Origin: Saururus chinensis | Taxonomy: Eukaryota; Streptophyta; Magnoliopsida; Piperales; Saururaceae | Length of the DNA: 64,000 bases | NCBI GenBank assembly: GCA_035235625.1 | Contig: CP141145.1 | Coordinates: forward strand, 19,470,563 to 19,534,562 | Direction of reading: 5' to 3' | Part shown: piece by piece, positions 59,431 to 64,000 of the stretch | How positions within the stretch are numbered: position 1 is the stretch's first letter | Layout: every line of letters begins with the position of its first letter | Made by a program: the position numbers and the translations under genes | The notes under the pieces: generated by a model | Told to the model about the DNA's origin: nothing | The model's input: only the letters and a program-made list of their open reading frames with translations | Databases searched by the model: none

Positions 59431-60057
59431 GAAAGGGCAGATCATAGGAGCATGGATTGTGATGCTTGTCGTTGGCTAGCTCCAATAAGAGAGAAGGAAG
59501 TTTCCAGGTTAGTGTGGAACTCTGTTTATTTATGTTGAAATTGGTAACAAATTCATGTAATCTATAGAAAACACATGTTTGGCTTGATGAGCAATCTGTA
59601 GTTTTTAAGAAGCCCAGCTGGAAGAAAGTTTCAAGGCCCTTCAGGTGGTGGATCATTTCCCCTCTATTTATGTTTGGAAAAAAAATGATTTCAACAAAGA
59701 GGCAAAAATGGGTCATCAAATAGCAATGCTCGCTCTTCTAATGGCAAGACACTGCTTTCCTACCCAACAACCACAATCCACACTAAGAAACCCCCACATG
59801 ATATCTTGAAAGTGCACAAAACAATCCCGCTTGCCATTGATGAGGAGACAATTCAAGTAACTCATCATACCTCAATATTTCTACATTTTTTTGCTAATTT
59901 CTATCTTCGTGATTGTTAGTGGAGTTGAGATATTTGATTTGCTACATTCCATTGGATGTCTTCAGGGTGTTTATCACTATGGTTACCACTCTGAGAAGTC
60001 CTATGGAGCAACGTCTTACTTGATTGTTCATCCACTGGGGAATATAATTGCAGATAG
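59431..60057 (+). pseudogene. Exons of a ferredoxin-like/metallo-beta-lactamase-fold protein, broken and truncated
   Basis: Four exon-like pieces with splice sites read in order. 59431-59507: ADHRSMDCDACRWLAP, matching a CIDCDxCRWMAP iron-sulphur segment, with its first Cys as Ser. About 59592-59643: QSVVFKKPS, then EESFKALQ after a one-base shift. 59749-59856: LLSYPTTTIHTKKPPHDIL and IPLAIDEE, ending at a GT donor. 59966-60057: GVYHYGYHSEKSYGATSYLI, from CAG to a GT donor. From memory this is the N-terminal half of the plant plastid family related to Arabidopsis At4g33540. The catalytic HxHxDH half is not found downstream. The frameshift and missing C-terminus indicate a pseudogene or captured fragment. 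Confidence 0.7.
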
Positions 60058-63000
60058 GTAATAATTGATGACAAGTGATATGTCTTTATCATAATTTGAG
60101 TCATTCAAAAATGGAATATGAATGATTGAATCCGGATTAGTCATATGGTGTGACAGATTGGATGTAGGCATGTAAATTTGATGGCTATGTGGGTGAAAAA
60201 TAGAGGACCAGAACTTCATCCTGTCTTATATAGTATATAAATATGATCATTTTTAGTGTGTAACTAATCTAGAAGTGCAGATATGGCTGCATCCTAAGTC
60301 TAAGAAGGGGCCAAGCTTAGTTTTGCAACATTTCCAACATAGTTGTATGTAACTAATTTTGAACTCATTTTAAGGTATTTATCTTAGTGTTGTAACATTT
60401 CTAGCATAGCTTGGAAGAGCTAGAACAAGAGGGATAGTGTCCTTTTCTAAGAGGAGAGGATATAAAATTGTAGCACATGAGTTAGGATACTTGTGTTTGT
60501 TGAAAAGCCTCAGAGAGGAAGAAAGATGGGCTGATGAGGCAGCCAGGAGTGAAGTTTAAGGTTAATATTTGATATGGAGTATGATTTAGGTAAACAATTT
60601 AGAACTTCCCACATGTGGGAAGACGTTATCTATGCATAACAAGTGAGAATTGAGGGCCTGAGTGCATTTCCTTCTTTTTAATTATTCTCACCCTTAATTA
60701 CACATTGGTAGGGCAATATGCCATTAGAATGTCATTATTTGCTAGTCATGTGTGAGGATAGACCAAGCATCTAATAGCTTCATTGTAGGCCCCTAATAAG
60801 TTGAAATGTCAATTAATGCTTGTCCATTTGTGTTAATTGCAGTTATATACCACTGAGGTATCCTCCTATCACATTAAATTTGCAAATTGGGGATTACTAG
60901 CACTTGCACCTGTTGATAGTTGCAATTACATAATAGTTTTGATGTTTCATAGATTGTTACTTAACCTTTCCCAATATCACATTTACTTGTGTAGTGGCAA
61001 GGAAAATAATATATTAAAAAATTAGTGAACTATTTTGCTGATATTCTTTTCTTGTTTTCATACAATGAGTAATCTAACTTTCTGAACCATTTTAACTTAA
61101 CATTTTTCAATAATATCCAAACACTTAATCAATTAAAAGTTCTTACCATTGTAAAATTACATATTTAAATACCAATTACAGATATCAAACGTTTTGTTTG
61201 GTTTTTAATGTATTAATTTTGTTGGTGGAGGAGACTGGGCTCACAATTTTGTATCAACATATGTGAAGGAAGTGGACGGAATTTTTCTCGTTGGTAAACT
61301 ATAACATTATTTTGTATGGTTTGTCTTATTGGCTGACCACTTGGCAATTACCTGATTAAATTTTGTGTGATGCGATATTTGATGGGTCAATTTTTTTTTT
61401 GAGGTTCTTAATGTTGCTTCTTGACATAATTTTGTCTTTCCATTTTGTTCTATTATGTCAAATACATTATATTAATAATGGTTTAAAACTAGAAAATGTA
61501 AAGGTTATTTATTATTTAGGTATGTTACACACAATGCCTTTAAATTTTGTTATGACTTGGTAGGTTAGGAAAACGATCATGTCTTGCTATCCTAAAAAAT
61601 TCATATAATTGTAAAGTGTTGGATTAGTCTTGTTGCATTGTAATAAATCCAGTACCAACTTAGGATATATTCATATCTCTTCATTGCCTCTTTTAACTAT
61701 AGCTTTTGGTCCATTTTTATATAGTTTTATAATTTGATCCAGATGGTGATTTGGGGACTCAAGTGGAACAAAAGGCGGATGCAAATTCACGGCGAGATGA
61801 AATGGCTAGTCAAATCTAGAATGTGTGATCCATATGACAATGGGTGTATGAGTTTGATGTTATAATTAGACTATATTTTGTGGATTGGTGTTATTATTTT
61901 TAGTTATCTAACTATGGTGTACTTTATGTTTATCTATGTACTATGTATCAAGTTTCTATTTTTATAATCTTATTATGGATTGATCATTTCTATTTTACTT
62001 ATCCAATTAATATTTGGGGGATTAATATGTTATATCTTGTGGTGAGATGAAAATTTAATTATGTCATGTGTTCTATTGTGTATTCTATCATATATTCAGA
62101 AAATCAAGAATTCCAATATGCAATCTGAAATCGAGCATTTGAAATGTAGGATTTTGGTTTGTGTTTTGAAATCAAGCATATGAAATGCACGAACCTAAAA
62201 TATAGTATGACTAACACCCTTTAAGAACAAAATTCATGTTGCATCTAGCATATACTCTATGTACAAGCATACGTGGACCCTAAAGTCAAAGGTATTTGTT
62301 TATTGTTAGTGGCCCATTACCACTATAAACGTTAACTTGCCCAATAAAGCCTTAGTCCATCCTAGCCTATAGAAAAATATAGGCTATATAGATCTTATAG
62401 GAGATAAGAATTGAATATAGTCTATCAACTTTTCAACATTGTAAATAGGAACCATGATGAAAATCATTTTCCTTGTGAGAACAAGGATACACAAAATCTA
62501 TTGATTTTCAACTATGTGCATTGGAAAATAATGTTTCACATACTCTTAGAAGCTTTGGCATGCATAATTTCCTTAACAATGATAAGTGGTACCTTTAAAA
62601 TGGAGCTAGAGACCTCAGGGAAGAAGGCATTTGGATTTTCCTTCCTAAGTGCATCCTAGATGGACCTTAAGTCATTGTTGCATATAACCTTGTAATTCTG
62701 CCATTCGAAAGATGTTAACAAAAGTTTATAGTGCCACACATAAAACATACAGAGTGAAATTTCTTTAATTCACCTTCACTGCCTTGTTTTTTATTTAACA
62801 ATTATGAGTATACATCAATTTTCTATAACACAGAGTGAACACTCATAAAGTAATCATTTCACCAAATACATGCAAATTTAAAGCACAATGTCTACACAAC
62901 TTATTCATATTGATATTCAACATATATAATACATATATTTAATGTAAGCCACTATGTTGCAATTCTTATACCACTTAAAAATGTAGGGGTCATTAACGAT

Positions 63001-64000
63001 CCCCCAATCGTTGTCACTCTATTTATCACACACATGATATCCAATGTTTACAATGACATAAAAATCTCATATGGTCTTATAAGATATAATTGGTACTCCA
63101 TGCCATTTAGATCAATCAACTTAGATCTGGTTACCTCTTAGTTATTTTTCTTCCCAATTGTTAAGATAGACTCTTAGGTTAATTTCTATCATGTATACAA
63201 ACTCAAAAAGGCCCACAATTTTATCTAGCCTGTTTTCTTTGCCTACCACCCCTTATTTTTCACCCCATTTATGCCTACAATTTCTTTCCCCATTTTAATT
63301 ATACTAAGGTCTTATGCTTTTTTTACTCACATCATTGCCATCCTCAATGTCTCCACAAGTCTTTTTTAATATTGGTTTAACATTCATAGTTTCCATTCAA
63401 ACAACCTTAATCGTTACTACCTTATCAACCTTTCATATCTTATTCTTTCTAGTGCCAATTTATAGTTATTGCATATACCTACCATTAGTAATTGGCCATA
63501 TTCTATTTGTTTTATATCAACAATTTTGAGTATGGACCTACTTACTTTTCCTTTCCCACATCCTCCTATTTGGCATCCACAACATCTTCCCTTGCCACCT
63601 CATTTACCGATTATCATTTTGGAAAAATTTACATCATCCTACTTGCCCTCTCCTCCAACAACAACATTTGCATATGCTTCATTACCCTCAGCCTTCCTAT
63701 TGTTCTCACCATCATTGTGTTCCCTTTCTTGAATACCCTCTTTGGCATGCCCTTCATGAGCACCCTCTTCAAAATCTCCTTCTTATAGAACATCCCCTTA
63801 ACTACATCTTGCAAATAATAATATGAGAATTTATTTCCATATATTTGATAAAGGGTGGGAAATTTTGATTAATTTATTCCTCAACTCAACCAAAATAGGA
63901 TCATTAGTGACACTTACATAAGTGTCATCTTCTAATACTTTTACTATCTAATACATTGCTCTACAGTGTTGGGCTACCCCACCAACCTATCAATGTAAAA
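60058..64000. other. AT-rich region without recognisable genes
   Basis: I looked for the remaining exons of the metallo-beta-lactamase-like gene and did not find them. A short charged open stretch at about 61737-61820 (DPDGDLGTQVEQKADANSRR) looks exon-like but is unassigned. Near 63905-63935, TTAGTGACACTTACATAAG and AGTGTCAT form a small inverted pair like the CACTA subterminal motif, possibly a fragment. No other feature supported. Confidence 0.5.

Noticed and set aside
63469-63788. Overlapping Pro/Ser/Leu-rich open frames near the right end
   Set aside because: Two frames overlap with similar composition, no domain or start context, and the sequence is pyrimidine-rich.
1-64000. tRNA, rRNA or bacterial-type operon
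   Set aside because: No cloverleaf-like sequence or rRNA motif noticed, and gene structure is eukaryotic. A tRNAscan run could still find a degraded tRNA.

Overview
The window looks like a transposon-dense intergenic block of a flowering-plant nuclear genome. Three things point there: two-exon papain-type cysteine protease genes with GT-AG introns, plant Ty1/copia and Ty3/gypsy retrotransposons, and CACTA elements ending in CACTACAACAA. The sequence is AT-rich, and I found no bacterial operons, tRNA or rRNA. I cannot name the species. Only two genes look intact. Nearly everything else is retrotransposon or DNA-transposon material, often nested, plus a few gene remnants.

Layout. 1-2976: decayed Ty3/gypsy element, minus strand, cut by the window start. 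About 3540-10660: decayed Ty1/copia element (copia-1), minus strand, split by a complete-ended non-autonomous CACTA element (3986-7876, target-site duplication TAC). 12250-13900: large inverted-repeat (foldback) structure. 14261-19076: long solo LTR (target duplication AAGTG) that itself carries a second solo LTR (16756-18361, target duplication GATAT). 19606-33948: second copia element (copia-2), minus strand, whose gag, protease, integrase, RT and RNase H can be followed in order across two insertions: a 6.4-kb LTR element (22648-29068, target duplication TTGTT) and a CACTA element (29538-32821, target duplication AGC). 34185-35867: cysteine protease gene 1. 39118-52668: second tandem copy of everything from about 26525 to 39117, including protease gene 2 (47048-48949). 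53890-57335: inverted relative of the long solo LTR (target duplication GCCAA). 59431-60057: broken exons of a ferredoxin-like/metallo-beta-lactamase-fold gene. The rest, to 64000, is without recognisable genes.

How it fits together. The two proteases are paralogues made by one tandem duplication of about 12.6 kb. The right end of copia-2 was already just upstream of the ancestral gene, so both copies have a copia LTR 160-190 bp upstream of the TATA box. The internal junction (near 39117/39118) shows only a two-base overlap, which suggests end-joining rather than recombination between repeats. Target duplications and reading frames give a relative order: copia-2 inserted first, then the LTR element and the CACTA element inside it, then the segmental duplication, then independent decay of the two copies. 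I found no convincing new multi-gene system. The most notable items are the duplication history, the internal architecture of the CACTA family, the foldback element with matching arm ORFs, and the two kinds of gene remnant.
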